Below are positions 49,262-60,300 of a DNA stretch of 64,000 bases, one piece after another. The stretch lies in NCBI RefSeq assembly GCF_047495875.1, contig NC_092467.1:25129066-25193065 (forward strand), given 5' to 3'. The position numbers were made by a program, and so were the translations under genes. Below the pieces are notes generated by a model that saw only the letters and a program-made list of their open reading frames with translations, was not told where the DNA came from and did not search any database. Each line of letters opens with the position of its first letter. The stretch's first letter is position 1. The DNA is from Pithys albifrons albifrons. Taxonomy: Eukaryota; Chordata; Aves; Passeriformes; Thamnophilidae.

Positions 49262-49580
49262 AAAGGGAAGTCTGCTACTGGATTTGGATGGTATTGGAGT
49301 TGGATTTGGAAAATCTGGGCTCAGTTATTTGGCTCTGCCACAGACTTTTAATTTCAGCCTCTGGCAAGTCACTCATCCTTGGCATTCCTCAGTTTCCCAT
49401 CTGTTAAAGCAGGGTCTTGTCATTTTCTCTGATTCTTTCCTTCTTGCCTATTTAGTCTTGAGTTTTTTTAGGGTGTGGTTTCTTACAGTGTGTTTCTTGT
49501 TTTTCACAAGTGTCCTGCACAATGAGACCTTAGCCTAAATTGGGATCTCTGCTGTAATACAGATAATATTATTGTTGACA
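49262..49580 (+). mobile_element. Ancient CORE-SINE (MIR-related) with sauropsid-type 3' end, near full length
   Basis: All parts of a tRNA-headed CORE-SINE are readable in order on the plus strand: an A-box-side remnant (GTCTGCTACTGGATTTGGA), a B-box side (AAATCTGGGCTCAGTTATTT), GGCTCTGCCACAGACTT, CTGGCAAGTCACTCATCCTT (49361-49380), CCTCAGTTTCCCATCTGTTA (about 49387-49406), TTGCCTATTTAGTCTTGAG, TGTTTCTTGTTTTTCACAAG before CCTGCACAATGAGACC, and the 3' end AATTGGGATCTCTGCTGTAATACAGATAAT. This matches the long element type common in turtle and crocodile genomes, whose tail is shared with an L2/L3-like LINE. Length of about 320 bp is near complete. It is heavily diverged, so the insertion should predate birds. 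Confidence 0.75.
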
Positions 49581-51388
49581 GCTGTTGTTGTATCTGTGTA
49601 ATGTAGTAGCATAAAGCAATAAAGCTTCCTCCTCCCCTCCTGGTATTTAAAACTTAGAGAACAGTTTTGTTGACTTTTCTTGTTTATTCTTTAATAAAGT
49701 TAGCTCAGAGCTATTTTCTGTAAGGCCAATCAAGCACTTATGATAGTAAACAGGACTTTGAATGAACTCAGGGCACTGCCATCCTGCTGTAAAGATCTGA
49801 CTTGTGTTGTAGTTCCTTATCTTGAAACCTTGAAGATATGCTGATATCATAGCAGGTCATCTACAGAGTAGGTGATTGGGATCATCATTTTTAAAAGCTG
49901 GTTTGAGTTTTTAAAATGGTTTATTCCTGCAGTAAGTAATTCTGTTCTGCTGAAGTTGAAAATTAAACTGTTTCAATTTTTAGTTTGTTTTCCTTATGCC
50001 AGTACACGGTCTATCTGTCCTCATTTTCACAGACCTGTTGGATTTGGTGGAAAAACTGACACTGAGCTGAAGGTCTTAAAAAATCCCTAACTGCTTACCA
50101 GATTCATGAAAATCTGAAGCAGAGTGAAGGAAGGAGACTGTTAGCCTCCCCTGCAAGCTCTTCAGCTTGACCTCAGCCTGAGTATTAGACGCTGGTGAAT
50201 CTAAACCACAAACCTCTCAGGACATTGGATTTCATAGGCTCTGCAATTCATGAAACTTCCTGTTGTGGCAGGATATGCTGTAAGTTCAGCAAGGCCTGGT
50301 GTAAGTTCCCAAACACAGAATGGTTTTTACTGGGCTGAAGGTTCTTTCTTTTGGTGTTTTCAACCTCACCCAAGTGTCTCTGCTCCTCCCCCGCTGTCTT
50401 AGGTGTTCAGGTAGCACCGTGACTTGGCTGCACAGGCACTATTGAATACCCACCTCCTCCCCAAAGGATCTGGTGTGTAAATAGGTACAGGAACCACAAA
50501 CCATCTTGGAATAACTTGAATTCCAGCCAGAATAAGCACAGAAAAATCTTTTCTTTGGATATAAATATCATTGACCTTCTACTGTGGTTGCTGGTGTCAA
50601 GTTAGTGCTGAATTCCAAGGGCAGGCATCAGTTTGTACAGCAGCAGCGGACGGCGAAGTTCAGGGGCAGGCTGTAAAGATCTGCATGTTGTTGCTGCTGT
50701 TTCCAGCCTTAATTGCCAGACTTGAAGACAGAAAACAACATGGAGATAAGGCAAGAGACCTCACTTTTATTGAGTTTGGCCTTGAGGGTTGTCCACTCCA
50801 TAGCTTCATCTAAAAGTCAGTCTCTGTGAGATCAGGAAGGCTTAGCAAAGCTGTGCAATGTATTTGGAAAATGACCATGGAAGCGATGAAACACCCTCCA
50901 GTACATCCCACCATAAAAGATACGTACCAGATTTCTTGTGTGGCATTTGAGGACTATAAACATGTTGCCATGATTTGCTATGTTTCCTGAGGGTTCACAA
51001 AAAAAGTGGCTGTGTTAGAGGATTGCCATATTGAGATTGACAATTTGATGTAAACCATGGCCCAGCATCGAATGTTCTGTTTAATGCAATTCTGTGTTTG
51101 TCAGCTGTAACCAATTACACTTTTCATTGCGTTCTGTGACACCGACATGGCTCCTTTTTACCATGTTATTGCTAATACCATTTTATACATCTTCGATGGC
51201 CAAGCCCTGTTGGAAGCTGTGTCATATGCATAACCTGCTGCTCCTTTCCCTGTGTGCTGGCAAAGCGTGAGATACCCAGATCAGCTTTGAATTCAGGATA
51301 CTAGGAGGTCTGTTGTGTGGCTTGGGGAATGGAACCTTGAGGAAAGCACTGGGATCTGGAGCTGAGTAGCAATGGGATAATTGTTTGT
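49581..51388. other. Unique non-coding sequence with one candidate regulatory patch
   Basis: No gene or transposon recognised. The 51040-51215 patch is listed separately. Confidence 0.5.
51040..51215. other. Candidate conserved non-coding element
   Basis: Repeat-free sequence with CpGs at about 51069, 51130, 51143 and 51194, a CAGCTG E-box (51102-51107), CCAATTA (51111-51117) and an octamer-like ATGCAAT (51085-51091). It reads like a compact enhancer core, but that is inference. No splice sites or protein motif. Confidence 0.3.
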
Positions 51389-51444
51389 AGCTAAAAACTG
51401 CATCTGAGCTAAAAACTACATCTGATCTAAAAACAACATGTTTC
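51389..51444 (+). repeat. 18-bp tandem repeat, about 3 copies
   Basis: Units CTAAAAACTGCATCTGAG (51391-51408), CTAAAAACTACATCTGAT (51409-51426) and a third diverged unit starting CTAAAAACAACAT (51427). A local minisatellite-like triplication. Confidence 0.85.
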
Positions 51445-52289
51445 TGGAGCATGGTGTTGGTCTCCTGTATACTAAGGCTGCTAATCCCAGTTTGTGACTG
51501 CAGTAAGAAACTAAACTGGAAACAAGTCAAAGGTTTAATATGATCTGTTTCCCTCTCTCCAACCCATACTCACAAAGGCCATGAAAACCTTAATCCTCAT
51601 GGTCCCCAGTGTGGTCCTGCATGGTTTCACAGTGAAGTCGAGGACCTGAAAGGACCATGGAGAAGCTTGGATGTGTATGGCTGTGGAAAGAGTTTTCTGG
51701 CACAGAGTGATCCTATAGGATGAGTGTCTTCTTGCTGTCATTTTCCCCCAAAAAGGAACTCCTACTGGAGAAAAAGTTCAGTTGTTGGTGTGGGTAATTT
51801 TAAATGGCTTGTTTGTGAAGCTGTCAGTCAGGAAACTGGCTGGCTCTGTGCAGGTCCATGTCTGCCAGAGAAGTAGGGTATGAGGCAGATCTACGACTCC
51901 AACACATTAGTTCCCATCGCCCTTTTTTTGGAGTTGGGCAGCTTCTTTGGAGGTGGTAGGAAGATCTCCAGGCCTGAGGGCAGCTGGGGCCCAGACATGC
52001 CTCCACAGAGCATTTCAGGACTTTGAGCTCATACCTAGTGGTGGCCACCCTGAGTGTTCATCTAATCAAGAAACTTAATTCTGACTGGGTTTGCAAGTGG
52101 GTATGAACAGAAAAGGAAAGGTGCAGGGCATGCATGTAGAATATTTCCAAATACTCTTCATCCTCCAAGGCAAGGACCTCCTGAACTCAAGATGGTTTAA
52201 GCTTTTTCAACAACCCTCAGTTGTTTGGGGTTTTTTTATTAAACTTGTATCGTTCTCCATTTAGCCTGTATTATCTGTTAATTTTACAT
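51445..52289. other. Non-coding; no gene seen
   Basis: Short frames on the minus strand at 51535-51741 and 51824-52048 show no motif. No transposon recognised. Confidence 0.5.
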
Positions 52290-52433
52290 CACAGAATTAT
52301 GGAATATGCCAAGTTGGTAAGGACCCACAAGGATCATGGAATCCAACTCTTAAGTGAAAGGCCCATACAGGGATCAAACCTATGACCTTGGTGTTATTAA
52401 CACCATGTTCTAACCAACTGAGCTAATCACATT
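52290..52433 (-). mobile_element. tRNA-Ile-derived SINE with CR1 tail (TguSINE1-type)
   Basis: On the minus strand, 52433 down to 52360 is a tRNA-Ile(AAU)-like sequence: an intact A-box region TAGCTCAGTTGG, anticodon arm GGTGTTAATAACACC with AAT anticodon, and B box GGTTTGATCCC with one C-to-T change from canonical. The remainder, 52359 to 52290, is a CR1-like tail reading AGAGTTGGATTCCATGATCC then a 'gggtccttaccaactt' word and ending near TCCATAATTCTGTGATG, an eroded version of the CR1 terminal octamers. The tRNA part is not a gene: the 5' acceptor strand no longer pairs with the 3' one. This architecture is the songbird SINE TguSINE1, mobilised by CR1. Length of about 144 bp is roughly full. 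Confidence 0.9.
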
Positions 52434-53571
52434 GTGTGACAGAATCCCACAGCTTAACTCCAGGTTGCTTTTGAACCACCCAGCCTATTTCCCTGTATTT
52501 GATTGGAACCTGCCACGTTTGAAACTTCAGTTTGATGCTCCTGCTTTAAGAACCCAAATTCTGGTGTTGTAAGAGATCATGAACAACTGCTTCTTGCCCA
52601 ACACAGGATTGTGTATAAACAAACTGTATTTTCTCTTCTGCATCCTTTTTCCAGCCAGAGGCCTGCTTGGTCATATGGAGACTACTGGCTGTTTAGCTCT
52701 TCTCTCCTTGGACAAAATAGGCAGCAGGACCCCAGACTGAGTCCGTGAGGCCAGAAGTTTTGCATGAAACAGCAAACTATCTCACTCAGACAAATGGAAA
52801 TATCTCCAGTTTCTCTTCTCCTTTTTCTTTTTCCAGTGTCAGCCAGCAGCCACAGTAGACAGTTACATTGCAGCCAGCAGTTGGGACTACTCTGCTTTTA
52901 GGAGGTCTTTTGTGCAGTTCCCCATTTGTTCATAGTCTGCTTGCACGTTTTACAAGGCAGTGGGTTTGCAGGCTACGACTCAGGGATGTTTCAACTGAAA
53001 AGGGGATACATTTGGAAAATGTTACTAACGTTTGACCTTGAGATCTGCTCTGACACTGGAAGTGGATTTCCCCAGAGAGGCTGGATGGGTGTCTTCACCC
53101 TGATATTGCTGCAGAGAGCCTTGGACTATGGGGCAAATTTTGTTCCAGTCTACCTAAGGAATTCTTGGGAGAGCTGGGAAGAAACCAGGTTACTTTCAAA
53201 TTGCAGCCAGGACTTGCTTGCCCTTAGAATAAGTGAAAGCACTTCACTCCTTCATATCATAAATAAACCATTAAATCCAAGCTTGGAGGGAGGAAGCAAA
53301 ATAGCACTTTACAAAAGTGGTGTTGTTTCCTCTGAGATTGTCTATCAGCTGGCTTCAAACCCAGGATTTAGCTGCAGCTTGTTTAAAAACAATGTCAGCC
53401 CTGCTGCACTGCCATAAACTTCCAGAAAACTGGAAAGGCCTCTCATAGTATGAGTGAGATTTTTGTATCTGAGTTTACAGCAAATCCATGAGAAGACTGC
53501 ATGAGTGACTCAACAATTGTTTTTCATTTTGGTCACTTTCCCAGCCGAAAGTTATTTCCTAGCAAAGTAAA
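52434..53571. other. Non-coding; no gene seen
   Basis: One frame of 163 codons (52926-53417, plus) has no recognisable motif and no conserved-domain look. Taken as a chance open frame. Confidence 0.5.
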
Positions 53572-53583
53572 GGGGGGGGGGGG
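53572..53583 (+). repeat. Poly-G homopolymer, 12 nt
   Basis: An uninterrupted run of 12 G. Potential G-quadruplex-forming site; length may be uncertain in assembly. Confidence 0.9.
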
Positions 53584-54313
53584 AAATTGTACTTAAAATT
53601 TTCATTTTTCCCCTCATGAGGCTTTGGTTTTAAAAAGCTGTAAAAACATCCTTTGCTTCCTTTGCTTTTGGAAACCAAAACCTTAAAATGGCTGGTTTCT
53701 AGAAACATGACATAACATTTTGGCCAGTATGGCATAAAATGACAAAAATATTAAAATTAAGAACAGTTTTCATTTCATTTAGGAAAAAGAAAAAAAACAC
53801 ACGTATTTTTTCCATTTTATCCATATTTTTCCCCATGAAAGGTTCCTCACCTGTGACTCAGACCCATGTGGCTGTGGCATGGAGGTTCCTGCTTTCCCAG
53901 TGTAGACTGTGCTCTTTAAACCATGTATTGCTGGCTGTGAAAGAATCTATCAAAGCCATTAATACAAAAAAATCAGAGCTGGCTCTACACCCCAACAAAT
54001 GAACCAGTTGCTTTAGCCAGCACGTTTCCCAGGGCAGCAAAGAGCCCTGTATATTATGTTAGAGCCTGACAGGAACATGGCCATCTCCCCCACCTCAGCC
54101 AGCTCAGCCCTGCAGGCTCCTGGGCTCCCCAGCCTGGTGCTGCATCTCCTCATGGCCCTTTCATTTTTGCTGGCATGACGCTGGGGTGTGAAAGGCAGTT
54201 GTACCTGCTTGTGAGGCTTGGCTCTGACACCTCTGCTTGCTGGATGCTTACTTGTGATGAGAGTGCTCGCTCTGAACTTGGATGGCTGGGCTGAAATGTC
54301 CATGTTTACCTAA
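53584..54313. other. Non-coding; no gene seen
   Basis: A-rich run at 53787-53798; otherwise unique sequence with short featureless frames. Confidence 0.5.
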
Positions 54314-54367
54314 CAGGCTGGGCTTTCTGATCCCTATTCCAACAATTTAATCACTAAGCTACACTTA
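54314..54367 (-). mobile_element. Possible SINE head fragment (MIR-like)
   Basis: The plus-strand text GGCTGGGCTTTCTGATCC followed by AATTTAATCACTAAGCTACAC resembles the reverse complement of a CORE-SINE tRNA head ('...gtagcttagtggttaaa...'). Only about 50 bp match and the rest of a SINE is not seen, so this is tentative. Confidence 0.35.
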
Positions 54368-57300
54368 ACGCAGTGTTGGCCCAGCATCACACAGCTTAAA
54401 TCCTGTCTGAATCCTTCTGCCATTTGGTGTGACCCCTCTGAAGATCCAGAAGCAGTCTGTGAGAAACCTTGAGGCACAGGGAAAGTAGTAGAGTTCATGC
54501 TTGATCAACTGAGGCCTTTTGTTCTTAGCCAAACAGACAGGAAAAACGTAAGAAAGAAGAATATGACTGATTGCACCTACAATTCCTCAGTGACTTGTAA
54601 GTGGAAATAAAAACCTCCAGCTATGCTTTCAGAGCAGCTTCACCCCATTTCTGCTTGGGCTGAGGAGGGCACTGGGCTTGGGGAGCAAAGGGGGGATGTT
54701 GTTCTCTGAGCAATTTCCAAGCATGTCTGGGGCCTGGGTTGGGAGACTAATACCAGGGTCAGTTTCTACTTGATACAACTAAAAGTATTCTGTACTGGCT
54801 ATTAGAAATTTGAGCTGATGGCTTGGAAAAATCCACTGCAAGTGACTGGGCATGACCATAATGCAAAGACTTAGGTGACCAGCTTGTCCATCAGCTCCTT
54901 GTCCTTACTATCCTAGTGGTTCGAGGGTTTTCTTCCATTTTTGTTTTCAAAGCAGCTTTTGAAAGTCCTGTTTGTGTAGGGGAACACTCCCCTTGTCCTT
55001 CTTTGTCAAATGCAATTGGGTTTGAATTCTGCCTTAGATTTGCAGAGCCTCACCGCATGTGAGTGAATGTTGGGCAGTGCAGTTTGTGGGACTAATGAAG
55101 TAATGTTGACACCTCATCGTCACCCTCTGCTCTTACACTTTGTGCAGCAGGAGGCATGGAGTTTGTGTGTGTAATATGTTCTTATGAGTACAAATAGATG
55201 TGCAGGAGTGTATCTGTTACATTTTTGCTGTATTTTCGTGGTTTATTGGGTTTGATAAGAATTATAAGCATTGATATTATTTTTCCTTGTTTTCTGTTCT
55301 ATCTTCTAGTATTAGTCAAGTTTTTGTGAAAGGATTTTCCATTTCCTTGATGTCTTGTATCACCCACAGTGCACATGTAAGCAAAATAGCACCAATTAGA
55401 GGAATAACAGGAGAACAGTGTAAGCCAGCCAATTGAAAAGAATCTTCACTTATTTGTCAAAGGAGTTCTGTGCCTGTAAAGATAAAGCATTGTTGGAGAC
55501 CATCTGAAAATAATCCATGTTAATGGAGCACAGGAATACATAGCAAAGTACATGTATATCTGCAGCACCTGTGATCTGTAGAGTGTATAGAACAACCTTT
55601 GTTAGCCTCTTAAACTCCTTATTTAAGAGAAACTCTACTTTGTTTTTACTGAGATAAATGCGTTTCTTGTTCAGACACATGGTAGAAATGATTCTTAGCA
55701 ATCTTCCCCCCCCCTTTTTTTTTCTAAAAATAAGCTGTGACGCTTAAATCATCTGCCCCTAATTTACTCCTGTATGACCCTAAGACCCTGATCTGTCAGA
55801 TCTGTCCACATCTGTGCCCACCACCGAAGAATGTGGCAGATTCAACACAACATATGGCTGAAGCAGTGCATATGATATTCATGGGAAATGGAAGAAGCAT
55901 CACCATTTCCTCCATACCAAACACCTCCTTGAGCTATTTGTACCCTGCACTCACAGAGATTCCAGGGTTTCACTCTGCCATGAATTACGCTCAGCAGCAA
56001 TTGAAGTTTCAGTGCAACTGTTTGCAGATGCCTTTCTAGGGATTTCTTTAAGGCAGACTAGTTGCTGAATTTTCCTAGCAAATAAATGAGCTTAGAAACA
56101 AGGCATGTTTTCAAGCCGTGACACCATAGCAAGGATGTGGCAAGACCCTTCTGGTTAGGGAATTCATTTTGCATGCTATGAGGTTTAACTTATTTCCCTT
56201 TAAATCCTCACTTTGTCTTTGCTTCTTTGGCTGAGGGGTGGGAAATCCTAGAGACTTAGGCTTTTGCAAAGCTGTAGTTCAAGCCAGGATTGAAAAGTAA
56301 CTTAGTGTTGTGTATTTCAAGCTTGGGGTTACCTGACGCTCAACACCAGCTGTGATTTTCAGAGTTTTGGCATCACAAAAATGTCAACAGTCTTTGAAAA
56401 GTGTAGTGGCTGCTCTGCTCCCCAGAGCTTCTCTCTTTAGGGTATCTGAGCAGTTTAAGCTGTGCCAGCCTTAGGCAAGTACTGTTGAGAGGGAGCTCTA
56501 CAGCAGGTCAGTGCATCATCCTGCCTTCCCACCCATTGCTGAGCCCAGGTGTAGGGTCTGAGCCAATCTCAGACACAAGCCAGATCACAGCTTCAGCCTC
56601 TGCAGAAAGAGCTGAGGGGAAATCATTTTGGCTCATGCTTCTCTCCTTTGAAGGACACACACGTTGCTGTTCATTGTCATTCCATTGATGCATGGTAGTC
56701 TGTTAAAATGCAGGAATTCAAATGTGTTTTTAAACTTGGGGTGCAAGGAAGTTTTTAGCCAGTTTCCCAAGAAGAGCTGTCATGGTGTAGTGCAACTGTA
56801 TCCCCACTAAGGACTGTCACAAGTAGAAGGGTATTGGTTAAAAAAAATTCTTTATCTCCAATGGAAATAGGTTTATGCTACAAGAGTCATGTAGCCTAAA
56901 CTCTACAAAGAAGGGGTCAGAAGACTGCAACTCTGTAATCCCAGGACAGAGAATTGTTTTGCACTTTGCTTAGGTAAGTTTGGTGTGATTCATGGTTCTC
57001 ATTTATTCCCCCAGTGGGGAAAAAGCCTTGTATAGTTACAACAAATGCCAAAAAATAGAAAAGCATGACTTAACAATTTATTTTTTCAGCCTTTTTTTTT
57101 CTTTTAGTAAATGAAGAGAAAGGTAGTGCTGCCAGGATGAGTGGAATGAAACTGTCGAACCATTTTTCAGTTCTGCAGGCAGCCTCTTAGCCTAGAAGAA
57201 TACAAATTGCTGCTTTATTGTTGATAAAACAAATGCTTTTGTGGATTTTTAGGTGGGAGAGAGTCTGAATGTTACTCCTTTGGACTCTTTTAGAATGGAA

Positions 57301-60300
57301 AGAGCTTATGGGGACACTTGTGTCCTGAGAGACACATGGATATACTCGGTGTTGGAGTGTTCAAACTGATGGTGTTTGACAGATAAAAGCAGACTCAGCC
57401 TGTGAGGTGGATGATTTGCACAGTTTAAGTCTGGATGTAGGTCTGGCTCTGAATGTTACCAACCCCAAGCAGAAGAATCTGGGTGATATCTCCACCCAGG
57501 AGTGAGGTCTGAGGGATAAGATCACGTGCAATTTGTAAGGCTTGTCCCCTCCCAGGAGGGCTTTGGGTGAATGTTTTAAGGAAGGCTCAGATGCACCTCC
57601 CTGCTTCTCTTTTCCTGAGATGAGCTGGGCCTCCAGGCACTGCCTTACGGTGCCCCAGCCCTGGCTGCTTTGTTTGTACACTGCTCTCTGGGCAGAGATA
57701 ATGGGACTGATCTGAAGCCAGCTCCGAAGCAATCACAAGTCTTTCCTTTGTCTTCAGTGGGGTTTGGATCAGGCCCAAAGCTCATAAGCAGTTTTCCACC
57801 AAGAGTTCCCAGCACTTATGTCAGTCACTGGCAACAAGGGAAGGGATAAATCCAGCATTGGCTGCTTTAGATGCCAGGCACATTCTGTGTGTGTGTGTGT
57901 CACAGGGGTGTATATATACTCACAGAGTCCGTCTGGGCTCCCGCTAAATTGCATTACAGCTTGCAAAGGGCAGGCCGCTACCAGTCTGCTTCCAGGACTG
58001 ACCTCCAAAGACTTCAGTCTGAAAAAAATTGGGAAGTTCTGTACAGTGCCCAAGAAAACTTTTTTTTGAGAGCAGCTGCCTGGGCACCGGGCAGGAGCTA
58101 GGATGGCTGCCTGGCTGGGCTGGCACACAACTGTGAGGATTTCATCAGCATCCCAGAAAGCAAGGCAGGGGAAAGGTAAGCATGGGAGAGAGAAGCTTCT
58201 GCTTCCACAGGGTTTCCTGTGGTCCCCCAAACCTATTTGTTTTCTCTGCAGGGCATTAAAGCTTCTTTTGACCTCTGGGCGGGTGGTCCATGGGGGGCAG
58301 CCATGCTCACCCACGTCAGTGGGAGTCTCTTGACAGCCTCTGGTAGTCTTTGGACACCATCCCAGGTGTATTTTAGGACTTGGTGTTCATTTAATATGAA
58401 CCTTAGCCAGCCCCAGCTGTGTGCAGGAGGAAGAGCCATGAGGGGAGATGAGGAGGGAGAGGAGGAGGTGTTTTTCTTAAGGAAAAGGCAAGCAGAAATA
58501 GACACCCCTTGTCATTATTTTTGGCAGGCTAGGGGAGTTTTGGGAGGGCTGGAGGTCAGAGGAGCTAGATCTTCGCCTGGGTCTTTAACTGTTTTTTCGC
58601 AACCCAATTGTTTTAATCTCCTTCTTTCATGGGTGACAGGGGAGCCCTCCCGCCCCCTTCCTGTTCTGGGAGCAGGGCAGGAGCTCTTCTGTCACCTGCA
58701 GAGCCATTTTCGGAGCAAGGTGCAGGCAGCTGGGATTTCCTGATGCAAAATGCAGCAGGGAAGCTGGGCTCTCCAGGCCAAGGAATTAATGACACTGTTA
58801 GGGGGGAATTTGAGTTTCCACATCACTAAGAAAAGGAACTGGATACCCAAGGCAGTAGACCAAAGTCAAGCTATAAAGTAATTACGTTTCTCCCTGCGTT
58901 TCATGTGTTTGTTTAATTTTAGTGTTTAAAGGGAAAGGTTTCCTGAAAGCACTGTGCCAGCAACTCTAAAAAATAATTGTGTGTCTTTCTTTAACATATA
59001 TTCTGGCAGGAATGTCCTACCTATATTTTTGGCAGAGGCTTTTGTTTTATCATTAGTCTTTAGACTATAGTTTTAAGTTTGATTTGAGATTGGTAAGATG
59101 GCAAAAAGCACCCTCTCTGGGTTGTCACCTCTGTCTCTCATCCTTGACATCTAGGACTCTGGGGCATTTTGGTATCCTGTGCTGTCTTAGTTCCAATTCC
59201 TCCGTACAGGAAGTTGGAGGAGTTTGCACAGCCATTTTTTGGCATTGCTGCCTGTCTGGCCGGGTTGAAGTGTGAAAAACTGCAGACCTTTAAAACAAAA
59301 CTTGTGAAGACATTGGGACAGCACATTGCTCTCCACTCTGAACCCGTTCATGGGTTGAGCCAGTGCTGCACCTGCAGCTGGTTCAGAATGCTATGGGATG
59401 GTCCCTCCTACAGACCCTCCCTGTGCCTGAAATGTAATGCTGGGTGTGAAGTGGGGGTACCCCTGATCCCACATAGGAGTGCCTGCAGCTGCAGCCACTT
59501 TCAGCATTTCCATTGCCAAACGGGAGAGAAAGGGAGCATGGAGAATTGCTGGTGCTTGCTGGCATTGTCTCTGAGCACTTTACAGGTTCATAGGAACTAG
59601 TCTGGAAACTGGCCCTGTAACACGGTTCAGTTCCCTGCTTATGCTGTTTGCCGGCACAGACAAGCCATGGACTGCACCCTCACTCTGCACCTTGATACAA
59701 AGCCACCATGTGCCTGAAAAGGAGGGAGAGGTTTTCTCTAAGATTTGGATATTTTTTGGTGTTCCTTTCTACACATGATTTTTTATTTTTGATCATCTAT
59801 GAGAGGCTGCGGTGCCAGGAGAGCAACCACACTGCAGGACTTCATCTTGCCAGAGTGACACCTTTGTAAGGGCCCTTTGCAGTGACATGTCTTTCTGCCT
59901 TGGCCTGCTGGAGCAGACCTGCCTGTGGTTCATGTGCCACTTCTGGGAGTTCTTTACTTTTCTGTTGGATATTTTATAAATCCTGTCCCCCTGCCTGTTG
60001 GTAGAGCTTGTCTCCACTGCCTCTTCACAGGATTGTGACAACTGCAGCCTGGTGCTGGGCTCAGAGGTATCAGGTGAACCACCCCAATTGCCACTTGGGC
60101 CTTGTGAAAGAAGCCCCAGCCACTGGCAGAAGGAAGGAAATGTGTGCCTGGAGCAGCCAGGGGATGGGGCAGGTCACCTCTCACTCTGTCATAATGAGAA
60201 GCATGTCAGTCACATAGCTTGCAAGGCGAGCAATTCCTGCTCTCAGGCAAACCCATGCATAAATCCCAACACACGGAAATACGCTGACATGTTCTGCATG

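Noticed and set aside
52360..52433. tRNA-Ile gene on the minus strand
   Set aside because: The acceptor stem does not pair and a CR1-type tail follows directly, so it is the head of a SINE.
54370..54430. MIR-like 'cccagcatcacacagc' word
   Set aside because: It lies on the wrong side of the possible SINE head at 54314-54367 for a single element, so it is likely chance.
58176..58251. A consensus-looking 76-nt intron (GTAAGC donor, TTTCTCTGCAG acceptor)
   Set aside because: Joining the flanks in the frame of the ATG at 58103 gives a stop two codons after the junction codon, and 76 nt would be unusually short. A non-coding transcript remains possible but unsupported.
57769..58743. Overlapping frames of 174-181 codons in GC-richer DNA, possibly an exon
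   Set aside because: No protein motif on either strand, and GC enrichment alone lengthens chance frames.
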